Shown here: one piece after another, positions 1 to 7,999 of the stretch
Layout: each line of letters starts with the position of its first letter
How positions within the stretch are numbered: the stretch's first letter is position 1
From: Dendronalium phyllosphericum CENA369
GTDB taxonomy: Bacteria > Cyanobacteriota > Cyanobacteriia > Cyanobacteriales > Nostocaceae
Direction: 5' to 3'
Length of the DNA: 32,922 bases
Assembly: GCF_016056275.1 (NCBI RefSeq)
Contig: NZ_JAECZA010000045.1
Span: 1-32,922, forward strand
Position numbers and translations under genes: made by a program
The notes under the pieces: model-generated
Seen by the model: only the letters and a program-made list of their open reading frames with translations
What the model was told of the DNA's origin: nothing
The model's database searches: none

Positions 1-33
1 CCAATCCCCAGTCCCCAGTCCCCAATCCCCAAT
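1..33. repeat. Heptamer tandem repeat (CCCCAGT/CCCCAAT)
   Basis: The window opens with about four and a half imperfect copies of a 7-base unit alternating CCCCAGT and CCCCAAT. The same unit returns at 23239-23263. Short heptamer repeats of this kind (STRR) are typical of spaces between genes in heterocystous cyanobacteria. Confidence 0.8.
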
Positions 34-421
34 AAATTGATTGACAATATCAAAGTTTTTTGCCATACTTGGACACAGTTTATCCAATTTTTCCAGGGCA
101 TTTTTATTAGCGCTTCATTCTTTTTAAGATTTAAGTTTCTGGCTAGCGCTATCGTATTTTACGATACTTGATTCAACATCTAATTAGGATAAAACTGAAG
201 AAGATTTGCATTAACGCCACCCTTTATTTTGCCTCCAATTTAGTAATTATTGGCGGCTGAAAAGGCGTAGAGCATTCACATAGCACTAACTCAAGTTTCA
301 GCTTGCCGAAGGTAAAATGACACAGGAAAAGCATTCTTGGTTAATTGCGGACGAGTCTATTGCAAGTAACTTATATAGCCATCAAGCCTGTTTTTTGGCA
401 TAGCACAATTGGAATGAAAAT
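34..421. other. Upstream region of the hgdB-like gene
   Basis: This AT-rich stretch has no convincing open reading frame. Its one notable element is the palindrome at 150-167, described separately. A TAGGAT at 185-190 could serve as a -10 box. Nothing else is supported in it. The gene upstream lies outside the window. Confidence 0.6.
150..167. promoter_or_regulatory. Palindromic operator candidate containing an NtcA-type GTA-N8-TAC
   Basis: Positions 150-166 form a perfect inverted repeat, TATCGTA-TTT-TACGATA. Overlapping it, GTA at 154-156 and TAC at 165-167 are separated by exactly eight bases, the consensus for the nitrogen regulator NtcA. A TAGGAT (185-190) lies 17 bases downstream, closer than the roughly 22 bases usual at NtcA-activated promoters. 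The start codon is about 255 bases away. NtcA control would suit a heterocyst gene, but the two overlapping symmetries also allow another regulator. Confidence 0.45.
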
Positions 422-1624
422 ATGGCAGTCAACAAAGAAAGCCGGTTATTCAAAAAATCCCCAGGTCGGTGGCCATTGCTTTTAGCAGCTTCTATTACTT
501 TAGCTACCGGACTCATATCTTTCTACAGTTTTTCACCAATCAAATTTCGCCCTCAAGTTCAGGCTCCTCCGGCTAATTCCCCCCAACCTACCCCTGTCAA
601 AGTTGCGGTAACTGCTTTGGGACGTTTGCAACCTGAAGGCGAAGTTACTAATTTGTCTGCACCTAGTTCCACCAACGGTATCCGAGTCGAAAAACTGTTG
701 GTGAAAGAAGGAGACAAGGTAAAAAAAGGGCAAGTATTGGCGTATTTAGAAGATTATAATCGTGCTACCACAGCTTTAGAACAGGCGTTAGATAAACTGC
801 AAATTGCCAAATTCAAATTAGCACAGGTAAGGTCTGGGTCTAAACCCGGAGATATTAGCGCTCAACAAGCGGCGATCGCGAGTTTAGAATCACAATTCAA
901 TGGTGATGTTGCTACCCAAGAAGCAACAATCAACCGTATGCAAGCTGAAGTCGATAACGCTCAAACCGAAAACGAGCGATATCAGCAATTATACAAACAA
1001 GGTGCGATCGCTGCTTCTGTAGCAGATAGTAAAACTTTGCAACTCAAGACAGCACAACAGCAGTTAACAGAAGCCAAAGCCAGCCTCAGCCGGACTCAGA
1101 ACACTTTCCAACAACAGCAGAAGGAAGCCAAAGCCAAACTCAATAGCATTCAAGATGTGCGTAGTGTTGATGTTGAGGTGGCACAAGCCGATGTTAAGAG
1201 TGCTGTAACTGCTATTAAACAAGCAAAAGCAGACCAGGAGTTAGCTTATATTAAAGCTCCCATAGATGGCAAAATTTTGAAAATTCACGCCAAAACCGGG
1301 GAAGTAATTTCTAGCGCTGGCTTTGCGGCGATCGGTAAGACATCGCAAATGAATGCGATCGCAGAAGTCTATCAAACCGATGTGCAAAACGTGCGTGTAG
1401 GTCAAAAAGCCATCATTACCAGCACTGCATTTCCAGGAAAATTACAAGGAACCGTGCGCGAAATTGGTTGGCAAGTTGACAAACAAAGTATCTTCAGCCT
1501 CAACCCCAACTCAGACACAGACCGCAGAATAGTTGAGGTAAAAATATCCATCGATAACCCCGCAGATAGCGAACGCGTGGCTCGTTTGACCAATTTACAG
1601 GTGGATGTCGCCATTCAAATATAG
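422..1624 (+). CDS. hgdB: DevB-family membrane fusion protein of an ABC exporter, probable HgdB
   Basis: This 400-residue protein is the periplasmic adaptor (HlyD/DevB family) that links an inner-membrane ABC exporter to a TolC-like outer-membrane channel. It has one N-terminal membrane helix at about residues 17-36, a lipoyl/barrel-sandwich half near 62-105, a long alanine- and glutamine-rich coiled-coil hairpin at about 115-280, and the second lipoyl half and beta-barrel from about 285 to the end. The permease follows at 1833. No DevA-type ATPase is nearby, and the next gene is an SDR epimerase. From memory this order matches hgdB-hgdC-hgdA (all5347-all5345) of Anabaena PCC 7120, needed for a normal heterocyst glycolipid layer. 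The family call is firm; choosing hgdB over another devB paralogue rests on gene order. Confidence 0.8.
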   Translation: MAVNKESRLFKKSPGRWPLLLAASITLATGLISFYSFSPIKFRPQVQAPPANSPQPTPVKVAVTALGRLQPEGEVTNLSAPSSTNGIRVEKLLVKEGDKVKKGQVLAYLEDYNRATTALEQALDKLQIAKFKLAQVRSGSKPGDISAQQAAIASLESQFNGDVATQEATINRMQAEVDNAQTENERYQQLYKQGAIAASVADSKTLQLKTAQQQLTEAKASLSRTQNTFQQQQKEAKAKLNSIQDVRSVDVEVAQADVKSAVTAIKQAKADQELAYIKAPIDGKILKIHAKTGEVISSAGFAAIGKTSQMNAIAEVYQTDVQNVRVGQKAIITSTAFPGKLQGTVREIGWQVDKQSIFSLNPNSDTDRRIVEVKISIDNPADSERVARLTNLQVDVAIQI

Positions 1625-1629
1625 TCATT

Positions 1630-1827
1630 GGTCAGTAGTCAGTATTCAGTAGCAATAGACCTCTTGCATAAATATTTCCTTATTCCACGGATACCGCTAA
1701 CGCGGAACCCGCAGTGTAGGCGCAAAGAATTGTAGTCATAAAACATAAATTTATACTCCAATTCAGCAAGCCCAAAAAATAACTGACAACTGACAACTGA
1801 CTACTGACAACTAACAACTAACAACTA
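1630..1827. repeat. Heptamer repeats between hgdB and hgdC
   Basis: The spacer starts with copies of a GTCAGTA-like unit (about 1630-1650) and ends with roughly six copies of an ACTGACA/ACTAACA unit (1781-1827), which runs up to five bases before the hgdC start codon. The two arrays are roughly complementary, so a transcript could fold them together. A CCGC-TAAC-GCGG hairpin lies near 1690. No Shine-Dalgarno sequence is visible before hgdC. Confidence 0.7.
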
Positions 1828-1832
1828 AATCC

Positions 1833-3011
1833 ATGAATTTTAAAATACCTTTAGCATGGCTACAACTAGCCCAACAAAAAGTTCGCTTTTTAGTGGCTAT
1901 CGCTGGGATTGCTTTTATTGTCCTGCTAATGTTTGTACAACTCGGTTTTCAAGATGCTCTTTATTCCAGTGCTACCGCAGTGCATCAAAATCTCCGAGGT
2001 GACTTATTTTTAGTCAGTTCTCAATATAAATCTTTGACATCAAATCAAAGTTTTTCGCGGACTCGATTATACCAAGCTTTGGGGTTTGATGGTGTAGAGT
2101 CAGTTAGCCCCATGTATTTGCAATTTGCGAAATTGAAAAATCCTGTCTCTGGAGAGAAATACTCAATATATGTAATTGGGTTCGACCCAGGAAGACATGT
2201 GATGAATATACCTGAAGTTGAACAAAACTTAGACAAACTCAAAATTCCTGATGTCATGTTGTTCGATAGGAATTCCCGCCCAGAGTTTGGCCCTATCGCC
2301 GCAAATTTTGACAAGGGAGACACCGAACAGACAATTGAAATATTTCCCTTTGATGCTCCAATTGGCTACAAAGTCAGAGTAGGTGGTTTATTTAGCTTAG
2401 GCCCTTCCTTTGGTGTAGATGGTAATTTAATTGTCAGCGACTCAACTTTTTTGAGGATAAATCCCAATACTCGTCCAGCAGAAAGGATCGATATCGGTCT
2501 CATCACCCTCAACCCAGGTGCTGATGTTGATAGAGTTCTGAAAAATTTGAAAGCAAGTTTACCTAATGATGTTCAAGTTTTTACTCGCCAACAATTTATT
2601 AATTTTGAAAAACAATATTGGTCTGACAGAACTCCTATTGGTTTCATCCTCAACCTGATGTTGACAATGGCTTCTGTTGTTGGCGTTGTAATTGTTTATC
2701 AAATTCTTTACAGCAATATTGCTACTCAATTTGTCGCTTACGCTACCTTAAAAGCTATTGGATATGCCAACAACTACTTATTAAACGTGGTTTTTCAACA
2801 AGCATTAATCTTGGCATTTTTAAGTTATATACCAGGGTTTCTTGTTTCTATCATTTTATACGACTTTGCTATGGAAGCCACTAAATTACCAATCATGATG
2901 ACTGTTAATAATGCGATACTTGTTTTGATATCAGTAGTTTTGATATGTATGACATCTGGGGCACTTGCTATTAATAAACTCCGTTCCGCAGACCCAGCCG
3001 ATATTTTCTAA
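1833..3011 (+). CDS. hgdC: DevC-family ABC exporter permease, probable HgdC
   Basis: This 392-residue protein is an FtsX/MacB-type permease of the DevC family. It has one membrane helix near residues 17-38, a large periplasmic domain from about 40 to 265, and three C-terminal helices at about 270-293, 320-345 and 360-380. It would work with the fusion protein encoded upstream to move glycolipid across the inner membrane. It carries no nucleotide-binding domain and no devA-like ATPase gene follows, so it must borrow an ATPase encoded elsewhere; as I recall, Anabaena hgdBC also lacks an adjacent ATPase gene. It probably shares a transcript with hgdB despite the repeat-filled 208-base spacer. 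Confidence 0.8.
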   Translation: MNFKIPLAWLQLAQQKVRFLVAIAGIAFIVLLMFVQLGFQDALYSSATAVHQNLRGDLFLVSSQYKSLTSNQSFSRTRLYQALGFDGVESVSPMYLQFAKLKNPVSGEKYSIYVIGFDPGRHVMNIPEVEQNLDKLKIPDVMLFDRNSRPEFGPIAANFDKGDTEQTIEIFPFDAPIGYKVRVGGLFSLGPSFGVDGNLIVSDSTFLRINPNTRPAERIDIGLITLNPGADVDRVLKNLKASLPNDVQVFTRQQFINFEKQYWSDRTPIGFILNLMLTMASVVGVVIVYQILYSNIATQFVAYATLKAIGYANNYLLNVVFQQALILAFLSYIPGFLVSIILYDFAMEATKLPIMMTVNNAILVLISVVLICMTSGALAINKLRSADPADIF

Positions 3012-3336
3012 AATTCAGGATTCAGGAGTTAGAAGCTAGAAGAATTATATTTGCTGATTGTTAACTTTTAACTCCTCAATCTCGAAACAAAACTATATCG
3101 CACATCATTAATAACCAATAGTACAAAAGCCAGAAAAAATTACACGTTACTAATAAAATCAGATTTGCATAGATAGTATTGTTTGAAATTTCTGGAACAA
3201 CTTTGTACTAAAGATTATTAACCCAAAATCTGTCTTGAAAAATTTGTTCAACGCTCTTAACCCGCGCAACGCAGTGTCTCTCCAATGCACTGGCTCAACT
3301 TTTCGCAAAATCCAAAATTAGTGTAACCTCTGCTCT
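3012..3336. other. Spacer between hgdC and hgdA
   Basis: The 325-base AT-rich gap begins with a TTCAGGA-type heptamer repeat (about 3015-3030), the family also seen around 4370 and 4500-4530. A short GC-richer patch lies near 3255-3290. I see no open reading frame, strong hairpin or clear promoter. Confidence 0.5.
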
Positions 3337-4335
3337 ATGAATCTGCAAAACAAAACCCTCCTGATCGTCGGTATTGATGAATTTATCGGTTTGCGTGCAG
3401 CCGAGTTAGCCATAGCGCAGGGAATGAAGGTTCGCGGGCTGCAAACTTCTAACGACAAAGAAGCCCAAAATTTAGGTGCTGAAGTGATTGTTGGCAGTAT
3501 TAATGACCCTAATATTGCACAGAAGGCTTGCCAGGGAGTAGACATTGTTTTACATACCGCTCAAGTTACGCAAGAAGCGGGACCGCTAAAGCATTTCCGG
3601 GAAATCAATGTTGGTGGCACGCTGAATATGGCTAAAGCTGCTAAAAATGCTGGTGTCAAAACCTTCGTGCATCTCTCCAGTGTAATGGTTTATGGCTTTA
3701 ATTATCCAGATGGCATCACCGAATCCGGGCCACTTTCTGATGATAATAATCCCTACTGTCAAACAAAAATAGAAGCTGAAGCCGAACTTTTACCGCTAAA
3801 TGCTCCTCCTGATTTTGGCATTATCATCATTCGTGCTGGCGATGTTTACGGCCCTGGAAGTATTCCCTGGATAGTTAGACCAATTTTGATGATGCGTCAA
3901 AAATTGTTTGCCTATGCCAACGATGGTAAAGGAGTAATCAATCACGTCTATATAGACAATCTCATTGATGGTATTTTTCTAGCGATAGAAAAAGAAACCT
4001 ACGGAGAAATCTTTAATATCACCGACGGACAAGACACATCTTGGAAAGAGTACTTCATGCGTTTAGCCGCAATGGAAGGTTTACCCGCTCCTATGTCTCT
4101 ACCAAAAGATGAAATGAAATTATTTCTGAAGCTGCGTCATCAAGGACAAAAACTTTTTCGCAAAAAAGCCGATATTCTCCCAGAGTCTGTAGATTTTATG
4201 ACTCGCCCTTATGCTTATTCTATTGCAAAAGCCCAGAATCTCTTAGATTACAAACCCAAAATTGACCTGGAAACAGGAATGCATCTCACACGAGAATGGT
4301 TGCAACAAACTGATATTCAAAGACTAGTAAAATAG
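3337..4335 (+). CDS. hgdA: SDR-family NAD-dependent sugar epimerase/dehydratase, probable HgdA
   Basis: This 332-residue extended short-chain dehydrogenase is of the kind that acts on nucleotide sugars. The N-terminal Rossmann fold is clear, the catalytic Tyr-x-x-x-Lys is Y140-K144, and the serine strand is at 113-115 (LSS). A substrate-binding half follows after about residue 160. The dinucleotide loop is unusual: G12-x-x-E15-x-x-G18, with glutamate in place of the middle glycine. Its position after hgdB-hgdC fits HgdA (all5345), reported as a UDP-galactose 4-epimerase needed for heterocyst glycolipid composition. The glycosyltransferases downstream could use its product. The family is certain; the substrate is inferred. 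Confidence 0.78.
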   Translation: MNLQNKTLLIVGIDEFIGLRAAELAIAQGMKVRGLQTSNDKEAQNLGAEVIVGSINDPNIAQKACQGVDIVLHTAQVTQEAGPLKHFREINVGGTLNMAKAAKNAGVKTFVHLSSVMVYGFNYPDGITESGPLSDDNNPYCQTKIEAEAELLPLNAPPDFGIIIIRAGDVYGPGSIPWIVRPILMMRQKLFAYANDGKGVINHVYIDNLIDGIFLAIEKETYGEIFNITDGQDTSWKEYFMRLAAMEGLPAPMSLPKDEMKLFLKLRHQGQKLFRKKADILPESVDFMTRPYAYSIAKAQNLLDYKPKIDLETGMHLTREWLQQTDIQRLVK

Positions 4336-4366
4336 TCTATTGATGTTCATAAAAATACTCACATAA

Positions 4367-4530
4367 AATTCAGGAGTCAGAATACAGAATTCATACTGAA
4401 TTCTGTACGAATAAGTCATGAAATACTATGCTAAATATTAAATTTAGCGGTTTTCAATTAGTGGCGCGTCTTTTCCCCTCACCTTCTTCTGCCTCCCAAA
4501 TTCTGACTCCTGAATTCTGACTCCTGAATT
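4367..4530. repeat. Inverted-repeat spacer between hgdA and the GT2 gene
   Basis: A 17-base sequence at 4367-4383 (AATTCAGGAGTCAGAAT) recurs as its exact reverse complement at 4500-4516 and again, overlapping, at 4514-4530. Inside, 4383-4393 and 4397-4407 form an 11-bp perfect hairpin with a TAC loop. The long arms could fold around the spacer in RNA. It may end hgdA transcripts, although no T-run follows. Confidence 0.7.
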
Positions 4531-4544
4531 CTTCTTCAATTTTT

Positions 4545-5567
4545 ATGAGCAATAATCAACCTAGGTTGAGTATAGGATTACCTATATACAATGGCGAAAA
4601 ATTTATCCGAGCAGCGCTAGACTCGCTTTTAGCTCAGACTTTTACGGATTTTGAGTTAATTATCTCAGATAATGCTTCGACAGATAAGACTGAAGAAATT
4701 TGTCGAACCTACGCTGCTCAAGACCAACGCATCCGTTACTACCGCAATGACAAAAATATTGGTTGCGCTCGTAACTTCAATCGTGTCTTTGATTTATCTG
4801 TAGGCGAGTACTTTAAATGGGCTGCTCATGACGATCTACACGCTCCAGATTTTTTAGCAAAATGTATTGCTGTACTTGATTATGACCATACAGTAGTTTT
4901 GTGCCATTCTCACATGTATTTCATTGATGAAAACGGCAACTTTCTGCAAAACTACAATATTAAACTCAAGACCGATTCCCCAAAACCACAAGAACGTTTT
5001 CACGAGTTACTGAGCAAGCATCTGTGCTATCAAAATTATGGCGTAATCCGCACCAGCGCTATCAAAAAGATACCACCGATGGGTAGTTACGGAATTGCAG
5101 ATGGAATTTTCTTATTAAGGCTTGGTTTAGTTGGGCGATTTTATGAAATCCCTGAATACTTGTTCATAGCTAGAAACCATCCCCAACAATCAATGAGTAT
5201 GTTTATTCCTAACTATATGTTGATTACTAACAACAATTTCCAATACTCATTGAGTACGTCACCTGATTTTTACGCATATACAGTTTGGTTTGATTCCACA
5301 AAAAAGGGCAAAATTCTGTTTCCTCATTGGAGAATTTTATGGGAATATACACGTTCTATATGGCTATTGCCACTGACTTTATATGAGCGGGTATGTTGCC
5401 ATATCAGCATATATCGGCAGTTAAAAGGTACAGAATATCTTCTGCTAAAAGATTTAATCGTCATGTTTCAAATACTCTCGAAGCATTTGCAGAAGATGTT
5501 CATCGCAATACAGCAAACTACTTCAATTAATCACATCTACCAAATTTTGTTTTTACTCATTGTTTGA
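4545..5567 (+). CDS. GT2-family glycosyltransferase
   Basis: This 340-residue protein has an N-terminal GT-A fold of glycosyltransferase family 2. The first strand reads LSIGLPIYN (8-16), the nucleotide-sugar-binding part is SDNASTD (41-47), and the metal-binding Asp motif is H95-D96-D97. The C-terminal third is less conserved and rich in aromatic and hydrophobic residues (about 240-340), which suggests membrane association. It lies between the epimerase and the other glycosyltransferases of the hgl island, so a sugar transfer in heterocyst envelope glycolipid or polysaccharide synthesis is plausible. The acceptor and sugar cannot be read from the sequence. Its end lies 40 bases before the chosen start of the DUF2141 gene. 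Confidence 0.85.
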   Translation: MSNNQPRLSIGLPIYNGEKFIRAALDSLLAQTFTDFELIISDNASTDKTEEICRTYAAQDQRIRYYRNDKNIGCARNFNRVFDLSVGEYFKWAAHDDLHAPDFLAKCIAVLDYDHTVVLCHSHMYFIDENGNFLQNYNIKLKTDSPKPQERFHELLSKHLCYQNYGVIRTSAIKKIPPMGSYGIADGIFLLRLGLVGRFYEIPEYLFIARNHPQQSMSMFIPNYMLITNNNFQYSLSTSPDFYAYTVWFDSTKKGKILFPHWRILWEYTRSIWLLPLTLYERVCCHISIYRQLKGTEYLLLKDLIVMFQILSKHLQKMFIAIQQTTSINHIYQILFLLIV

Positions 5568-5607
5568 ATGTAAAACAACAGCAAAAAATCTGATTAAGGA
5601 GTACAAG

Positions 5608-6078
5608 ATGATGTTGAAAATATCTCATTTACGCCATCTTTTCTTAGCTACTTTATTAAGCATTAGCTGTTCTCAAGTCGCAAATGCAGAGCCTACCACA
5701 AAGCTGACTATTTCAGTGAATGGTATCCGTCACCAAAAAGGTGAAATTTGCTTTAGAGTTTTTGGTGGTGAAAAAGGCTTTCCGATGAAGAGTACCAGCG
5801 AAGTTCAAAGTGGTTGCGCCAAGATTGTAGGCAATTCTGTCACCAAGACTTTCTCTGGCTTGAAGCCTGGGACTTACGCTGTCGCAGTAGTGGACGATCA
5901 AAACGGCGATCGCAAACTCAACACAGACTTTTTCGGTATTCCCAAAGAAGGCTTTGGACTTTCCAAAAATCCTACCGTCTCAATGCTAACGGGTACACCA
6001 AAGTTTCGTGATGCCAGTTTTGCAGTCAACAAAAATACCAAAATTGACATTTTCTTGAAGTATTCCCTCGACCCCTAA
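5608..6078 (+). CDS. Secreted DUF2141 protein
   Basis: This small protein (156 residues from the chosen start) has a cleavable signal peptide ending near ANA-EP (residues 25-29) and a beta-rich DUF2141 domain with the motif DDQNGDRKLNTDFFGIPKEG around the middle, as in other members. An upstream ATG at 5560 would overlap the preceding gene, but an AAGGAG at 5596-5601 sits six bases before the ATGATG at 5608, and only this start leaves a proper signal peptide at the N-terminus. The family has no established biochemical role. Its place between two glycosyltransferases of a glycolipid island suggests a periplasmic helper for envelope assembly; that is inference. Confidence 0.85.
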   Translation: MMLKISHLRHLFLATLLSISCSQVANAEPTTKLTISVNGIRHQKGEICFRVFGGEKGFPMKSTSEVQSGCAKIVGNSVTKTFSGLKPGTYAVAVVDDQNGDRKLNTDFFGIPKEGFGLSKNPTVSMLTGTPKFRDASFAVNKNTKIDIFLKYSLDP

Positions 6079-6083
6079 AAGAG

Positions 6084-6240
6084 AGCAGGGGGAGCAGGGG
6101 GAGAATTTTTAACTCCTGTACAGACAAGAGTTAATCGCGTCTGTACTCCTAACTCCCTCATCTCCCTCATCTCTCCGAAGTTTGCCTGGAGGGAGACCCT
6201 CCTTGCAACTTCTCTCCTCATCTCCCTCATCCTCCCATCC
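6084..6240. repeat. Low-complexity and hairpin repeats before the membrane GT2 gene
   Basis: The spacer opens with an AGCAGGGGG repeat. Next comes a hairpin with 8-bp perfect arms, GTACAGAC (6118-6125) and GTCTGTAC (6139-6146), a widely scattered Nostocales repeat. It finishes with a CTCCCTCAT-type repeat up to about 6240. The hairpin may weaken read-through between the DUF2141 and GT2 genes, but no T-run supports a true terminator. Confidence 0.65.
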
Positions 6241-6254
6241 CCTCATTAGATTTC

Positions 6255-7514
6255 ATGAATGAGCTGACGATATTCCTGTTTAAGTCTTTGGTGGGTTGGC
6301 TGGCTATTCAGGCATTTATTACACTTCTTTTTTTGTTGTACCTGCGATCGCATCCTAAAAAGGTATTATCCGACGAGCAGTTACCGAAAACCGCAGTGAT
6401 TCTATGCCTACGTGGAGCCGACCCCTTTCTGCCTAACTGCTTGCAAGCGCTGTTAAAGCAGAACTACCCACAGTATGATTTAAAGCTGATTGTTGACAGT
6501 CAAGAAGATCCTGCTTGGCAAATTGCTAGCAATACTATCAACGAAATAGGAGCAACCAACGTCCAAATCAGCCATTTGAGGATTATCCGCCACAACTGTA
6601 GCCTCAAATGCAGTTCTCTAATCCAGGCTGTTTCAGATTTAGACGATTCTTATAAGGTAGTCGCTTTAGTAGATGCAGATACAATAGTCCATCCTAATTG
6701 GTTGCGTGAATTAGTTAGTCCTTTAACCGATCCCAAAGTTGGCGTAACAACGGGTAATCGTTGGTATGTACCAACAGGTAACTATTGGGGTTCTTTAGTA
6801 CGCTATCTAGGTAACGGATCTACTATCGTCCAGATGTATCTGTTCGGCATTCCTTGGGGTGGGACTTTAGCAGTCAAAAAAGAAGTCCTTCAACAAACAG
6901 AATTGCTAGACAAGTGGGGACAAGCTTTCGGCGAAGATATGATGATGCACAACATCCTCAAAAAACAGGGGATGCGAGTCAAATTTGTGCCTTCGCTAAT
7001 TATGCTCAACCGCGAAGAATGCGATTTACTAGGCTTAATAGACTATCTCAAACGCTTAGTACTTTATTCTCGACTCTATCATCCCCGTTGGTTAGCTTTA
7101 GTGAGTGAAGCCGTTTCTAGCATCTTGTTTCCTACCGCAGTCATAGTATTGTTTCTGATGGCGTTAGGAGATGGACAGTGGGATACTGCGGTTCAATTAT
7201 TGGGTGGTTATAGCATTTATACTCTAGGGTTAGTTTTACTAATGCTGATTCTAGAGCAAGGGGTAAAGCGAGTGATTCGCGCTCAAGGTCAGCCAGTCAC
7301 AAAATTATCAGTTGCCACAGTCGCAAAAATGTTGATAGGTATACCCTTAACTCAATGGGTATATGGAATAGCAATGCTGTCCTCTATATCGATATCAACA
7401 GTTAAATGGCGTGGTATTGTATATCGAATTCAAGGCCCTTGGAATATTAGACTAGTTGAATACCACCCTTACGATTTGTTGGATCAACCTATTGATAGCA
7501 AAATTTCTCTTTGA
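6255..7514 (+). CDS. Membrane GT2 glycosyltransferase, ceramide-glucosyltransferase-like
   Basis: This 419-residue protein has an N-terminal membrane helix (about 8-30), a cytoplasmic GT-A catalytic domain and three C-terminal helices (about 285-310, 318-340, 355-385). The metal-binding pair is D140-A-D142, the catalytic acid motif is G226-E227-D228, and Y275-H-P-R-W279 sits where processive and lipid GT2/GT21 enzymes carry Q/R-x-x-R-W. This layout is that of ceramide glucosyltransferases, which put glucose on a membrane lipid. In this cluster the natural acceptor would be a long-chain polyol or keto-alcohol of heterocyst glycolipid; that is inference. It could instead act on another envelope lipid. 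Confidence 0.85.
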   Translation: MNELTIFLFKSLVGWLAIQAFITLLFLLYLRSHPKKVLSDEQLPKTAVILCLRGADPFLPNCLQALLKQNYPQYDLKLIVDSQEDPAWQIASNTINEIGATNVQISHLRIIRHNCSLKCSSLIQAVSDLDDSYKVVALVDADTIVHPNWLRELVSPLTDPKVGVTTGNRWYVPTGNYWGSLVRYLGNGSTIVQMYLFGIPWGGTLAVKKEVLQQTELLDKWGQAFGEDMMMHNILKKQGMRVKFVPSLIMLNREECDLLGLIDYLKRLVLYSRLYHPRWLALVSEAVSSILFPTAVIVLFLMALGDGQWDTAVQLLGGYSIYTLGLVLLMLILEQGVKRVIRAQGQPVTKLSVATVAKMLIGIPLTQWVYGIAMLSSISISTVKWRGIVYRIQGPWNIRLVEYHPYDLLDQPIDSKISL

Positions 7515-7617
7515 CCTCATGTTTACAGCTGACAAAAGTACTATTTAGCAGTAATTTCATGAAGAAAATAGCAATTCTAAATGATTCGTGAAATCCTCTC
7601 AGTGGAAATTATTGTAA

Positions 7618-7637
7618 GGGCGAACGGCCGTTCGCCC
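7618..7637. repeat. Perfect 20-bp palindrome, REP-like
   Basis: GGGCGAACGGCCGTTCGCCC is identical to its own reverse complement. It lies about 100 bases after the membrane GT2 stop codon and is followed by CTCTTTTG. Palindromes like this are dispersed in Nostocales genomes, and this one may act as a transcription terminator or RNA stabiliser. Confidence 0.75.
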
Positions 7638-7874
7638 CTCTTTTGTACCTCATTTGCCTTATAAAGGTTATATATGATTAAGTGACTAATCTCATTTATG
7701 AGCCAAAAACTAAATCCTTGTCAAACTTAAATTGCCAAGATGTTTGTACATGGATAACAAAGTTTAGAGAAATTGATTAGGGGGAATTTTGGCTGAAGAG
7801 TTTGGTGTTTAATAGTTCTGCAATCAGAACAAAAAACATTCACTCTGTAATCTAGAATCGTTACTATTTGTCAA

Positions 7875-7990
7875 TGCGTAAGTCCTAAATCCAACTGTAT
7901 CAGTTCATAATAGATACAGAAATCAGGATTTTCATGAAAGATTTGCTGCGTAAGTCCTAAATCGCAAACCAGCATTTTCATGAAAGATTT
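7875..7990 (+). repeat. Alternating direct repeats A-B-A-B before hglT
   Basis: Unit A, TGCGTAAGTCCTAAATC, occurs exactly at 7875-7891 and 7947-7963. Unit B, ATTTTCATGAAAGATTT, occurs exactly at 7928-7944 and 7974-7990. The A-to-B gap is 36 bases in the first pair and 10 in the second. The last copy ends nine bases before the hglT start codon, so these repeats lie in the leader or promoter of that gene. Confidence 0.8.
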
Positions 7991-7999
7991 CCTCGAATT

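Larger units (their letters stand above)
7515..7999. other. Spacer upstream of hglT
   Basis: No gene is supported in these 485 bases. They hold a perfect 20-bp palindrome (7618-7637) and, just before hglT, an alternating pair of 17-base direct repeats, both listed separately. Since the gap is long and the palindrome could stop transcription, hglT probably has its own promoter here. Confidence 0.55.

Noticed and set aside
1833-3336. Loss of a devA ATPase gene after hgdC
   Set aside because: No ATPase remnant is visible, and as I recall hgdBC of Anabaena also lacks an adjacent ATPase, so this is the normal layout.
7855-7880. NtcA-like GTA...TAC near hglT
   Set aside because: The spacing between GTA and TAC is 12 bases, not eight.
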